64,000 bases of DNA from an uncultured Mycoplasmatota bacterium (GCA_900542735.1 UQOS01000001.1:59397-123396); one strand, 5' to 3'; positions 53,618-62,924 are shown, counted from the first letter of the stretch. Notes: generated by a model from the sequence alone, not told the origin. Numbers and translations are program-made.

Positions 53618-54244
53618 ATGGAAAGGATGACAATTAAGGAATTTAAAGATCAAAGTAATATTGAAATTATAGAATCTATTATGAAAATGAATAATGGATA
53701 TGTTACTTCAAAAGAACTATCTAATCTTGGAATTCATAGAATGTATCTTAATATTATGAAAGAAAAAGGTATGATAGAAAAAGTTGGTAATGGTATTTAT
53801 ATTGATTCAAGTAAAATAGAAGATAGCTATTTTGTTTTTGGATTAGAACTTCCTAATATTATATATTCACATATGACAGCACTTTATTTTCATGGACTTT
53901 CTATTAAAGCTCCAAATGATAAATACGATATAACTGTCCCAAATAATTATTTTAATTATAAAATTAAAAATCATAATGTCTTTTATGTTGATAAAGATAT
54001 TTATGAACTGGGACTAATTCAAATTGATACTCCAATGGGTAATAAAGTAAAAGCATATGATATGGAAAGATGTATCTGTGATATTATTAGATCTAAAAAT
54101 AGAATGGATTCAGAGCATGTTAAACATAGTATTAGAGAATATGTTAAAAGAAAAGATAAAGATCTAGTTAAACTATCAAAATATGCTGAAAAACTTGGCG
54201 TTAAAAAAGAAGTGATGGATTATGTGGAGGTATTTTATGAATAG
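53618..54244 (+). CDS. abiEi: AbiEi-family antitoxin / regulator, short form
   Basis: 208 aa. Winged-helix start (NNGYVTSKELSNLGIHRMYL, IEKVGNGIYIDSS), IIYSHMTALYFHGLSIKAP and AYDMERCICDIIRSKNRMD at the C-terminus. It corresponds to residues ~95-295 of the protein at 12762 and lacks that protein's coiled-coil extension. It should repress its own promoter through the inverted repeat and counteract the toxin. AAGGAGGAAT precedes the ATG. Confidence 0.9.
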   Translation: MERMTIKEFKDQSNIEIIESIMKMNNGYVTSKELSNLGIHRMYLNIMKEKGMIEKVGNGIYIDSSKIEDSYFVFGLELPNIIYSHMTALYFHGLSIKAPNDKYDITVPNNYFNYKIKNHNVFYVDKDIYELGLIQIDTPMGNKVKAYDMERCICDIIRSKNRMDSEHVKHSIREYVKRKDKDLVKLSKYAEKLGVKKEVMDYVEVFYE

Positions 54245-55073
54245 CATGCAATTAAAAGATAAATTAAGAAATATTTCTAAAGAAAAGAATGTTGATTTTA
54301 ATACATTACTTAGACTTTATATGTATGATAGATTTGTTGAAAGATTATCAAAAAGCAAATATAGAGAAAACTTTATCATAAAAGGTGGATTTTATTTAAG
54401 CACACTATTTGGAGTAGAAAATAGAACTACTATGGATATAGATACTGCTTTTAGAAATGCAAATTTTAATGAAGATACTATAGTTAAAATGATAAAAGAA
54501 ATATTATCAATAAAAATAGATGATAACGCTAAACTATTATATTTAGGAATAGCACCGATAAGAGATGAAGATGAATATGGTGGATTTAGAGTAGATATAC
54601 AAGTTGAACTTGAAAATGTTAAAGAAAAATTTCATGTTGATATAGCTACAGGTGATCCAATTACCCCAAAAGAAATAAGATACAAATATATTCCATTACT
54701 TGGAGATAATTATATTGATTTATATGCTTATAATATTGAAACAGTATTAGCTGAAAAGATAGAAACAATTCTTAGTAGGTCAGAGTTAAATGGTAGAATG
54801 AGAGATTTCTATGATGTCTATTTAATTTATACAAAGGATTGGAAGAATATTAATATTGATATTTTTAGAAAAGCTATTGATAAAACATTTGCTAAAAGAG
54901 AATATGTTGGGGAACCATTGATAGCAATAGATATATTAAAAGAAAGTGAATTAATAAGATCAAGATGGAAAATATATCAAAGAAAATATGAATATGCAAA
55001 AGATATAGATTTTGATGATATATTAGATTGTATATTAAAAATGATGGAACAAAGAGATCCTGTATTAGTTTAA
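54237..55073 (+). CDS. abiEii: AbiEii-type nucleotidyltransferase toxin
   Basis: About 278 aa. KGGFYLSTLFG and TTMDIDTAF give the nucleotidyltransferase core. RDEDEYGGFRVDIQ, DIATGDPITPK and IETVLAEKIETILSR match the toxin at 13642 closely. GTGGAGG lies before the ATG at 54237, which overlaps the antitoxin stop by eight bases; the longer GTG start at 54222 would swallow that ribosome site. The pair would abort phage infection by RNA modification. Confidence 0.9.
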   Translation: MNSMQLKDKLRNISKEKNVDFNTLLRLYMYDRFVERLSKSKYRENFIIKGGFYLSTLFGVENRTTMDIDTAFRNANFNEDTIVKMIKEILSIKIDDNAKLLYLGIAPIRDEDEYGGFRVDIQVELENVKEKFHVDIATGDPITPKEIRYKYIPLLGDNYIDLYAYNIETVLAEKIETILSRSELNGRMRDFYDVYLIYTKDWKNINIDIFRKAIDKTFAKREYVGEPLIAIDILKESELIRSRWKIYQRKYEYAKDIDFDDILDCILKMMEQRDPVLV

Positions 55074-55114
55074 TAACATATGCAAAATAGCAGACAAAAT
55101 TCGACAAAATATGA

Positions 55115-55182
55115 TATAATAATTTTAAGAAAAAGGGCGCTAGTACAGGCTTGATTCACAAGTTTTTGTAGTGGCGTTTTTT
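55115..55182 (+). promoter_or_regulatory. Promoter and leader hairpin (terminator/attenuator) of the TrlF-like gene
   Basis: TATAAT (55115-55120) is followed by a hairpin at 55138-55176: CGCTA-g-TACA pairs with TGTA-g-TGGCG, with an inner CTTG/CAAG, then six T (55177-55182). The gene starts 25 bases later, so the hairpin could end a ~55-nt RNA or attenuate expression. The -35 box is unclear. Confidence 0.6.
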
Positions 55183-55206
55183 AAGTAGTAAAGGAAGTGG
55201 CAGTTT

Positions 55207-58200
55207 ATGGAAAATTTTGATAAAGGTTCATTATGGAGAAAATGGGATTTACATGTGCATTCAATAAAGTCTGCACTTAATAATCAATTCGAAAAAAGTG
55301 GAAATGAAATTAATGATGAAGAAAAATATGTTTATGAATTATTTACTAGAGCAATAAAAAACGATGTTCACGCAATTGGAATTACAGATTATTTTTCAAT
55401 AGAAGGTTATTCTATGATTAATAAATATATAAACGATGATGATAAATTAAAAAGAATTTTTAAATCTGAGATTGAATTAGATAATGATTATTTGAATAAG
55501 GTACATAATATTGCGATTTTTCCTAATATTGAATTACGTCTAGAAGAAATGGTTGTATATAAGAATGGTAATAGACAAGATAAAATAGAAATTCATGTTA
55601 TTTTTGATAATGAAGTTGAAATTGAAAGCATTGAAAATGATTTTATTTCATTACTAACTATCCCGACAGAAATAACAATTGATGGGTCGAATAAGGTCTC
55701 ATTAACAAGAAGAAATCTTGAAAAACTTGGTAAAAAAATAAAAGATGAACAACCTGAATTTTCATCAAAGAACGATTATGAAGTAGGATGTACTGTTGCA
55801 TATGTTAAATTTGATGATTTAAAAAAATTATTAGATACTAATTTTAAAAATAAATACATTTTATTATTGGCTGAAGATAATATCACAGATATTAAATGGA
55901 GTAATCAAGGACATTTGGTACGAAAAAATATATACACACAATCAAATGGCTTATTCAGCTCAAACCCAAATTCAATTAAGTGGGGCTTGTCTGATGAAAC
56001 TAAAGAAGAATTTTCAACATATAAGCCTTGCTTTTGGGGTTCTGATGCTCATGATTATAATAAAATGTTTTTACCAGATATGGATAGATTTTGTTGGATA
56101 AAGGCAGATTTAACATTTCAAGGACTTAAACAAGTCTTAATTAGTCCTGAAGATAGAATTTATATTGGTCCAATTGCAATTCCATATGATAATTATTTAA
56201 AAAATAAACAAAACATTATTAGTAGTGTTTCAATTCATAAAAGGCTAGATGCCAAAAATAACCCAACATGGTTTGATAGTGATATAAAAATAAATCCATA
56301 TATGACTACGATAATAGGTAATAAAGGCAGTGGCAAAAGTGCGTTGTCTGATATTATCTCACTAGTTTCATGTAGTAAAAATATTGAATATGCATCATTT
56401 ATTGAGCCAAAAAGATTTAAACTTAAACCAGAAAATTATGCTGGTGATTATACTGCAAGGGTTGATTGGTCTGATGAAAAAAGTAATACTATAGACAGAC
56501 TATCTGATAATTTAGTAGAATCATCAGTGGAATTAGTTCAATTTCTTCCACAAAGATACATTGAAAATGTATGTAGTGGAATTGGGCAAGAATTTAATAC
56601 AGAAATAGAAAAAACAATTTTTTCATACATGGACTTAGCTGAAAAAGAGGGATGCACTAACTTATCTCAATTAATAGCAAATAAAACGACAGCTAACTAT
56701 TCACTATATCAAAACTTGAAAAATGAACTTGAAAAGATTAATATTGATATTATAAATCTTGAAAATAAAAAGAAAAAAATTCATAGAGAAACTATTGAAG
56801 AAAAAATTAAAAATTTAAATTTAACTCTTGAGAGACATAATCAATCAAAGCCATTGGCTGTTGAAAAACCAAAAGATGGAAATGATAAGTATGCAAAATA
56901 TATATCTACAATCGATGATATAAAGATTAAAATAAAGCAAGAGTATGACAAAAACATTCTAGAATTAAAAAATATTAATTCTAAAATAACAGATGTGGAT
57001 AGTTTTAATACAATTAAAACTGTTGTTGTAAAAGAAATTGATGAATTAAATAATAAATATGATGAATTGACTAAAAAAATAGGATTAGAAAATAAAAAAT
57101 TTCTTTCATATAAAATCTGTGAAGATGATATTAATTCTAAATTAAATATTCTTACAAACAGGAAAATTGAATTAGATCAACTTGTTTCTCAAACCGATGT
57201 TGAACTCGGAAAAGTGACATTGAAAGAATCATTTGATATTGAAAAAGAAGATTTAAATAATTATATTAAATCATCTAAGTCTTTATTTTCACAAATGTAT
57301 TTATTAGATTTAATTAAAAATAAAATTGTTAATGATACTTCTTTGGCGACGCAAAAGTATCAAAAATATTTAAAGGATTTAGAAACTTGGGATAAAACAC
57401 GAAAACAGATTATAGGTGAAGAAGATGGATATCCTGATGGATCTTTAAAATATTATAATGAGCAAAAAGAGTATTTAGAAAAAGAATTAGATTCTGATTT
57501 AGATAATTTGATTTTAAAAAGGAAAGAAATAATAGAAAAAATATATGATTATCATAATAGTAATTGCGGAGTTTTAAAGAAAATATATTTACCAATTGAA
57601 GAAAGATTAAAGAATGTATTAGAACTAATGGAAGAAAAAATTAGTTTTACTGTACAAGTAGTCGTAGATCCTAATCTAAATGACAAGATATTAAATCAAA
57701 TTGATCAAAGATATAATGGATTTTTTAGTTCAAAACAATCTGGTGCTTCAAATCTAAAAAGTTTAATAGAAGAAACAAAATTTAATGATAAGGAAAGTGT
57801 AATTTCATTCATAGAAGATATTTTTAGTAAAGTAACAGATGATTATGATTCTATTGATGGAATATTACGTGATAAAGTTTTAGAATTTTATAATTATATT
57901 GGATCGATGGATTATTTGAAGAGTCAATATACATTAAGACTTGGCGGAAAGGATTTAAAACAATTATCACCTGGCGAAAGAGGTATTGTATTATTGATAT
58001 TCTATTTATCATTATCAAAATCAAATATTCCTTTAATAATTGATCAACCTGAGGATAATTTGGACAATCAATCGGTATATAGCAAATTAGTACCATGTAT
58101 AAAGAGTGCTAAGAAAAATAGGCAAATCATTATTGTTACACATAACCCTAATATTGCTATAGCTTGTGATTCAGAACAAATAATATATTGCGAAATCGAT

Positions 58201-58326
58201 AAAAAAACGAATGCTATTTCTTACTTATCAGGAAGTATAGAAAATAATGATATAAGAAAAAAAGTCGTAGATATTTTAGAGGGAACTATGCCTGCATTTG
58301 ATCTTAGAAGACAAAAATACAATTAA
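55207..58326 (+). CDS. TrlF-family PHP/AAA-type ATPase, probable defence protein
   Basis: 1039 aa. N-terminal PHP-like metallohydrolase part: KWDLHVHSIKSA (~13-24), AIGITDYFSIEGY and WGSDAHDYNKMF (~277). Then an SMC/RecN-like ATPase: Walker A IGNKGSGKSALSD (~370), a long coiled coil (~490-850), signature LKQLSPGERGIVLL (~915), Walker B PLIIDQPEDNLDNQ (~945) and the H-loop IIIVTHNPNIAIACD (~977). Proteins with this PHP-ATPase fusion occur in phage-defence islands; the nucleic-acid target is not known from sequence. GGAAGTGG precedes the ATG. It lies between AbiE and an integrase. Confidence 0.85.
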   Translation: MENFDKGSLWRKWDLHVHSIKSALNNQFEKSGNEINDEEKYVYELFTRAIKNDVHAIGITDYFSIEGYSMINKYINDDDKLKRIFKSEIELDNDYLNKVHNIAIFPNIELRLEEMVVYKNGNRQDKIEIHVIFDNEVEIESIENDFISLLTIPTEITIDGSNKVSLTRRNLEKLGKKIKDEQPEFSSKNDYEVGCTVAYVKFDDLKKLLDTNFKNKYILLLAEDNITDIKWSNQGHLVRKNIYTQSNGLFSSNPNSIKWGLSDETKEEFSTYKPCFWGSDAHDYNKMFLPDMDRFCWIKADLTFQGLKQVLISPEDRIYIGPIAIPYDNYLKNKQNIISSVSIHKRLDAKNNPTWFDSDIKINPYMTTIIGNKGSGKSALSDIISLVSCSKNIEYASFIEPKRFKLKPENYAGDYTARVDWSDEKSNTIDRLSDNLVESSVELVQFLPQRYIENVCSGIGQEFNTEIEKTIFSYMDLAEKEGCTNLSQLIANKTTANYSLYQNLKNELEKINIDIINLENKKKKIHRETIEEKIKNLNLTLERHNQSKPLAVEKPKDGNDKYAKYISTIDDIKIKIKQEYDKNILELKNINSKITDVDSFNTIKTVVVKEIDELNNKYDELTKKIGLENKKFLSYKICEDDINSKLNILTNRKIELDQLVSQTDVELGKVTLKESFDIEKEDLNNYIKSSKSLFSQMYLLDLIKNKIVNDTSLATQKYQKYLKDLETWDKTRKQIIGEEDGYPDGSLKYYNEQKEYLEKELDSDLDNLILKRKEIIEKIYDYHNSNCGVLKKIYLPIEERLKNVLELMEEKISFTVQVVVDPNLNDKILNQIDQRYNGFFSSKQSGASNLKSLIEETKFNDKESVISFIEDIFSKVTDDYDSIDGILRDKVLEFYNYIGSMDYLKSQYTLRLGGKDLKQLSPGERGIVLLIFYLSLSKSNIPLIIDQPEDNLDNQSVYSKLVPCIKSAKKNRQIIIVTHNPNIAIACDSEQIIYCEIDKKTNAISYLSGSIENNDIRKKVVDILEGTMPAFDLRRQKYN

Positions 58327-58329
58327 AAA

Positions 58330-58368
58330 ATGACCTGGCCCATTAAAGGACTAGGTCATCTTCTTTTT
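58330..58368. terminator. Bidirectional terminator between the ATPase and the integrase
   Basis: ATGACCTGG / CTAGGTCAT (one G-U), followed by a T-run on the plus side and TTTTTT on the minus side. Confidence 0.85.
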
Positions 58369-59586
58369 TATTATCTAAATCTTTTTCATAATCGTAATAA
58401 TCATCTTCATCATAATCAATAATTGTTTCTTTAGGTTCAGGTAATTCTTTTTGTTTATTTTCTAATAATTTAGTATTTTGAACTTCTATAATTTGAACTA
58501 TGTTCTCAAGTCTATTTTGGTACATATGAGAGTAGGTGTTTAGTGTTTCGTCAATTTTAGAGTGCCCTAAATATTTAGCTACTAATGTTATATTGGCCCC
58601 ACTATCAATTAGTAATGATGCACAACTATGTCTAAAATCATGAACTCTTATATCTTTAACTCCAGCTTTAAAAGCATTTTTAGTTTTTCTATCTCTTAAT
58701 GTAGTTTCAGGTAATGGATCAATATTACCAAATACATACCAATTATCATTAAAGTTATAGTAAGAACTACAATCATCATATAGAGCTTTATAGTATTCTA
58801 ATAAGAAATTAGGAATAGGTATAGTTCTATAACTAGACATTGTTTTAGGACTTGATACTGTATATGGCTTACCAGTTATAGGATCTGGTGTCTTAGTTAT
58901 ATTTTTATTAACAGATAAACAACTTTTTCTAAAGTTAATATCATTCCATGTTAATCCTCTTAGTTCACCATTTCTAAGTCCACAATAGAATAGTGTTTGA
59001 AATGCACATATAAATTTAACATCATTTTCAACAGATAAGAATTTTTGAAATTCTTCTGGTGTATAAAATGACATTTCTTTTTTTCTTTCATTTGGATTAG
59101 TAAAATTAGTCATTTTATTATAAACTTTAACAAAGTTTAAGTCATACCATTTAGTTCCAAAATTCATAACTGCTTTTAGATATTTATAAACACCATTTTT
59201 ATATCTAGTAGATATTTTCTTCTCATTCATAGATTGTCTCCATAATTCAAAATGTCGTATATTAAATGATTCAACTTTAATATTAAATAAAGGTTCAAGA
59301 TAAGGCATCATATTTCTATAATTATAGAGTGTAGTAGATTTAACTTTATCTTGCTGATATTTATAATGTTCATCAATTAATTGTTTAAATGTTAAATCAG
59401 TAAATTCAGTCATATTTTTAATATTAACTTTATATTCTGCTTCATGATCTTTAGCTTCTCTTCTAGTAGCAAACTTTTTAGAGTGATATCTTCTAGGTCT
59501 ACCTAAGTAATCTCTATAGGTTATATCTACTATCCAAGTTCACCATCTTTAGTTGCATATTTATTTTTAACTTGTCTTATAGCCAT
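58343..59586 (-). pseudogene. int: Tyrosine integrase with N-terminal frameshift
   Basis: The long ORF 58343-59413 (356 aa) has a core-binding domain and the catalytic set: YCGLRNGELRGLTW (Arg), KTMSSYRTIPI, HDFRHSCASLL (His-x2-Arg) and LGHSKIDETLNTYSHMY (His, Tyr). The true start is upstream: GAAAGGAGAAG before ATG at 59586, reading MAIRQVKNKYATKDG. It then loses frame near 59533-59546, and the other frame continues WIVDITYRDYLGRPRRYHS into the ORF. The arm-binding N-terminal domain is therefore separated. The full protein would be ~413 aa, like Tn916-type integrases. A shorter product from 59413 may be made but would lack arm-site binding. Confidence 0.85.
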
Positions 59587-60947
59587 ATATCTTCTCCTTT
59601 CTTATTAGCTTCATCGAATTCTCTTTGTGCTTCTTCATCCATTTCACGAGCTCTTTTACCAGCCATAACAGATTCTGCAAATGATACATAATTATGTACA
59701 TATGGCATTGGTCTTCTTTTCGTAATAATATCTAAAGCACGAGTTACTTTACTAAAAGCATTTTTATAATATTTAAGTTCTTTATCTTTGTTAGATAATT
59801 CTTTAGATTGTTCATGTCTTATCTTTTCACTTTTAATAAGTTGTCTATTATTTTTATAAAAATCATTTTCTATAGACAGTGAAGTGATTTTATTATCTTT
59901 ATCTTTTGACTCATATGTCTTTATAGTATTTAATCTTGTAAGGTTATCAAAATCATCCATAAGTTTTTCTACTTCTTTTTTACTATATCCAATGATTTTC
60001 TTCTTTAAATCTGAATTGGAATCTTTTAAAGATGTTTCTAATACGTTTTTAGCTTCATTTATTTTATTCTTATAATTATTTAAATCTTTACTTAATATCT
60101 TTTCTTCAGCCTTTAATTCATTAATACGATACTCTAATTTAGTTTGATGATATTTATTGGCACCAATTTCACCTCTATCTAAATTAAACCCTTTATTTGT
60201 TATATATTTATTGAATCTATCTTGTAGTTTAGAAAAAGAATTTCTACCTCCTAAATCTTTCCAAAATTGATCGTTATTTAAAAATTTACCTTTAACTGTT
60301 TCATATACCATCTCACCATTTTTATCTCTGAGTAGAATAGGTACTTCCTTATCTTTTCCATTTTTATCTTTTTTTATCTCTTTTATCAGATTACCATCTT
60401 TATCTCTTTGATAACATTTTCTTTTTACTTCATTTACTACTGGTAAAAAGTAAACTTGTAGGTGAGGAGTATCTTCATCAAAATGTACTTGAGCCATTAC
60501 TATATTTTCTTCACCAACTAATTCTTTTAAAAAGTTATAACTTTCATCAAAGTATTTAATTACTTCTTTAGGAATATCATTTTTACTTTTAATATCAGGA
60601 GTCCATATATTTTGTCCTTCTTTTTTACCTGTTTTATATTTCCTATCTGTTTCTTTAAATGGTAAACCCAGAGTCATAAAAAACTCTGGGCCACTTGATA
60701 TAGTTACACCATTTAATAGATTAGTTTTAGTTTTGTGAAGGTATTCTATATTTCTACTTTCTAATTTATATTTAACATCTTGATATAAATTATCCTTTTC
60801 TAGTTCTTTATACTTAATATTAAATTTAGTTCTTTCTTTATCATAATTACCTGTGCCAATTCTACTATTCATTTCATTACCTATAAGATATAAATCTTTA
60901 CTTTTATAATTATTTTCAAATCTTAATACTTGATATCCATCATGCAT
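59577..60947 (-). CDS. mob: MobV-family relaxase (Pre/Mob)
   Basis: 456 aa. The metal-binding HFDEDTPHLQVYFLPV (H-x-D-E-x-T-P-H) identifies MobV. The N-terminal QVLRFENNYKSKDL and GTGNYDKERTKFNI precede it, and the C-terminal half is coiled coil (~280-400). It nicks oriT and starts conjugative transfer with the help of another element's secretion system. Its 3' end overlaps the integrase start by ten bases. GGAGG lies before the ATG. No type IV secretion genes are visible, so the element is mobilizable rather than self-transmissible within this window. Confidence 0.92.
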   Translation of the reverse strand: MHDGYQVLRFENNYKSKDLYLIGNEMNSRIGTGNYDKERTKFNIKYKELEKDNLYQDVKYKLESRNIEYLHKTKTNLLNGVTISSGPEFFMTLGLPFKETDRKYKTGKKEGQNIWTPDIKSKNDIPKEVIKYFDESYNFLKELVGEENIVMAQVHFDEDTPHLQVYFLPVVNEVKRKCYQRDKDGNLIKEIKKDKNGKDKEVPILLRDKNGEMVYETVKGKFLNNDQFWKDLGGRNSFSKLQDRFNKYITNKGFNLDRGEIGANKYHQTKLEYRINELKAEEKILSKDLNNYKNKINEAKNVLETSLKDSNSDLKKKIIGYSKKEVEKLMDDFDNLTRLNTIKTYESKDKDNKITSLSIENDFYKNNRQLIKSEKIRHEQSKELSNKDKELKYYKNAFSKVTRALDIITKRRPMPYVHNYVSFAESVMAGKRAREMDEEAQREFDEANKKGEDIWL

Positions 60948-60966
60948 TTAAAACCTCCTTTACAAA

Positions 60967-60993
60967 AGAAAAACAACCACTATTGGTTGTTTA
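60967..60993 (-). terminator. Terminator between the 43-aa gene and mob
   Basis: On the minus strand AAACAACCA-ata-(g)TGGTTGTTT with TTC and more T. Confidence 0.7.
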
Positions 60994-60995
60994 AC

Positions 60996-61127
60996 TTAAT
61001 CGCCTTTCTTGTGATGATGAGTTTTCAATGATGTTTTATTCTTAGGTGTTAACTTATTATCTCTTCTTCTGCGATCTAACTTGCCAGTACTTTTTGCCTT
61101 TGGCTTAGGCCCTGGTTTAATTGGCAT
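60996..61127 (-). CDS. Small basic protein (43 aa)
   Basis: MPIKPGPKPKAKSTGKLDRR... ends in KTHHHKKGD: strongly basic, probably nucleic-acid binding. GAAAGGAGGACAAAT gives an excellent ribosome site. It is preceded by a ~215-nt leader that overlaps the antisense RNA at 61247-61319, so it may be the controlled gene of that module. The family is not recognised. Confidence 0.65.
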   Translation of the reverse strand: MPIKPGPKPKAKSTGKLDRRRRDNKLTPKNKTSLKTHHHKKGD

Positions 61128-61246
61128 ATTTGTCCTCCTTTCATAATAATGAATGAGTACAAATTACTTAAACCAAATTGCATTACTTTTACATCTATAA
61201 AAATATATTTGTTGTAAAAAACATATTAAAATGATATAATTGTAAT

Positions 61247-61319
61247 ACAATATAGAATATTGTATTGGGTTCTTTCATTTGTACCCAACGATACTATCCT
61301 GGCAGATAGTATTTTTTTG
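61247..61319 (+). ncRNA. Putative antisense control RNA (ctRNA-like)
   Basis: Promoter TTGTAA (61212-61217), 17 bases, TATAAT (61235-61240). The ~73-nt RNA folds as ACAATAT/ATATTGT, TTGGGT/ACCCAA (61265-61288) and the terminator ATACTATC/GATAGTAT (61291-61312) with seven T. It lies opposite the leader made from the minus promoter at 61377-61349. Size and layout fit a plasmid-type countertranscript RNA. Confidence 0.72.
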
Positions 61320-61348
61320 TCTCAGATTATACCTCTGGGACTATGAAC

Positions 61349-61377
61349 ATTTTACCATATAATACAATATCTGTCAA
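61349..61377 (-). promoter_or_regulatory. Minus-strand promoter facing the antisense RNA
   Basis: TTGACA (61377-61372), 17 bases, TAAAAT (61354-61349). The spacer holds ATATTGTATT, also present as an inverted pair at 61244-61266, so one regulator could touch both promoters. Confidence 0.65.
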
Positions 61378-61478
61378 AAGGTAGAACGAATATATGTTTG
61401 CAACTAAAATAGAAGTCATTTTATGACTTATCTCACTAGGTCATAGACCAAATGTGAGTTAGGATAAATCCTAAAACC

Positions 61479-62421
61479 TTATTTTTCTAAAACAAGAGGA
61501 TCTGTAAACTTAGCTTTGTAATTTCTAGAAGTAGAAGTTCTATTTAACTCAACATATATACCTTCTTTTTCTAATCTTTTAATATTACTATTTAGCAATC
61601 TTCCAAAACGAGAAGGGGTAATTAGTAGATTTAATTCTGCTATCATTTCTGCTGGAGTAAATACTACTTCTTTCTTCTTAATTACATATCTCATAAATAC
61701 ACTAAGATTAAAATCTAATTCAGTATTATCTTCATTAATAATTTCAAATTCAAGTTTATCATTTTTTATAAGATTAAGATTTTGCTCTTCAAAGTCTCTA
61801 TTGATTATTTTTAAAGTATAAGTATTATCTTTATTATTGATTAATGTTAATATACCATTCATATTACTATCAATACCTGTGCTACTAATGTTTTACCTTC
61901 TTTATTTAAATGATGTATTAAAAGAAATGTGAGATTGTATTTTTTAGCTAGTTCTCTATATTTATCAAACATATTTTTCATAACATCACTATAATTATTT
62001 ATATCAGTTTCATATCCGTAATCTATTCCGCACATAATATCTATAATTACAAATCTTCCATTATAAGTTTCTGAGAATTCTTTTAAATCTAATAATAGAT
62101 CATCTCTAATACATAATTTATGTTGTTCATCTTTTTGTACAAAGAAGAATGAATTAGGTTTAAAAGTATATCTGTTATTTCTAATCTTTCTTTAAGTTGT
62201 AATTCTGATATTTCTGTGCTAACATATAAGACGGATGTGGGATTAGTATTGAATCCTAAGAATTGTTTATTATTTACCAAAGAGTTGGCAAGCTGTAATG
62301 CTAAGAATGACTTACCAACTTTTGGTTCTGCAACTAAGCAATATAATCCATTTGACTTCATTATTCCATCAATAATGTTGTCTTTTTTTATGGCTATATT
62401 TAATTCTTCTATAGGTTTCAT
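61479..62421 (-). pseudogene. RepA-like AAA ATPase broken by two frameshifts
   Basis: Three frames join into one ~314-aa RecA-like ATPase. First frame, 62421 downward: MKPIEELNIAIKKDNIIDGI and Walker A AEPKVGKSFLALQLAN, then VLYVSTEISELQLKERL. The frame shifts near 62180-62195 and continues RYTFKPNSFFFVQKDEQH, then RFVIIDIMCGIDYGYETD (Walker B) and LTFLLIHHLNKEGK. It shifts again near 61885 and ends GILTLINNKDNTYTLKIINR... The C-terminal 127-aa ORF (61479-61862) is a winged-helix-like tail. Such hexameric ATPases drive plasmid or ICE replication. Either the gene is dead or the assembly has indels here. Confidence 0.75.
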
Positions 62422-62658
62422 TTATTTCTCCAGTTCTGCCATATCTTTAAGGTAAGGAACATTAATATTTAGTTTATTAACTACTTCACACATTGGTATT
62501 AAATTACATGGTAGTTTATAACCTTGATCAGTAAGATCTGTTATTATTTCTTTTCTAATTTTAAGTGCTGAATTTCTACCAAGACTAGTTAGTTTCATTA
62601 AATCTTGTAGAGTGCACCATTGTTTAGATAATAATTCTAATGTTTCAACTGCAGTCAT
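62422..62658 (-). CDS. Small HTH protein (DUF3173/excisionase-like)
   Basis: 78 aa with a helix-turn-helix-like LQDLMKLTSLGRNSALKIRKEI. It directly precedes the ATPase gene with no gap. Small HTH proteins of this kind in integrative elements act as excisionases or replication regulators; the precise family is inference. GGAGG lies before the ATG. Confidence 0.6.
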   Translation of the reverse strand: MTAVETLELLSKQWCTLQDLMKLTSLGRNSALKIRKEIITDLTDQGYKLPCNLIPMCEVVNKLNINVPYLKDMAELEK

Positions 62659-62670
62659 ATATCAAACCTC

Positions 62671-62892
62671 CTATCTGATTTTCATTATTTTTTCATTCAT
62701 TTTATATAATGCATTTATTAATTCTTCTCTTGAATTATCTTCAATATCTTCATTAAGACCATATTCTACTTTAACATCTTCACGATCCTTGTTTTCTATA
62801 ACTCTTAATCCGCATAAGTGATTATGAACTAATTCAACAATATCATTTGTATCCATAGTAGGTAATATAGAATCTAATACTTCTTTATTCAT
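62671..62892 (-). CDS. Small acidic hypothetical protein
   Basis: 73 aa, acidic, helical (MDTNDIVELVHNHLCGLRV, SREELINALYKMNEKIM). No recognised domain. AAAGGAGT precedes the ATG. It is the first gene of the minus-strand element operon. Confidence 0.6.
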   Translation of the reverse strand: MNKEVLDSILPTMDTNDIVELVHNHLCGLRVIENKDREDVKVEYGLNEDIEDNSREELINALYKMNEKIMKIR

Positions 62893-62924
62893 ATGTTTAC
62901 TCCTTTCTCTCTAAAAAAGGGTAG

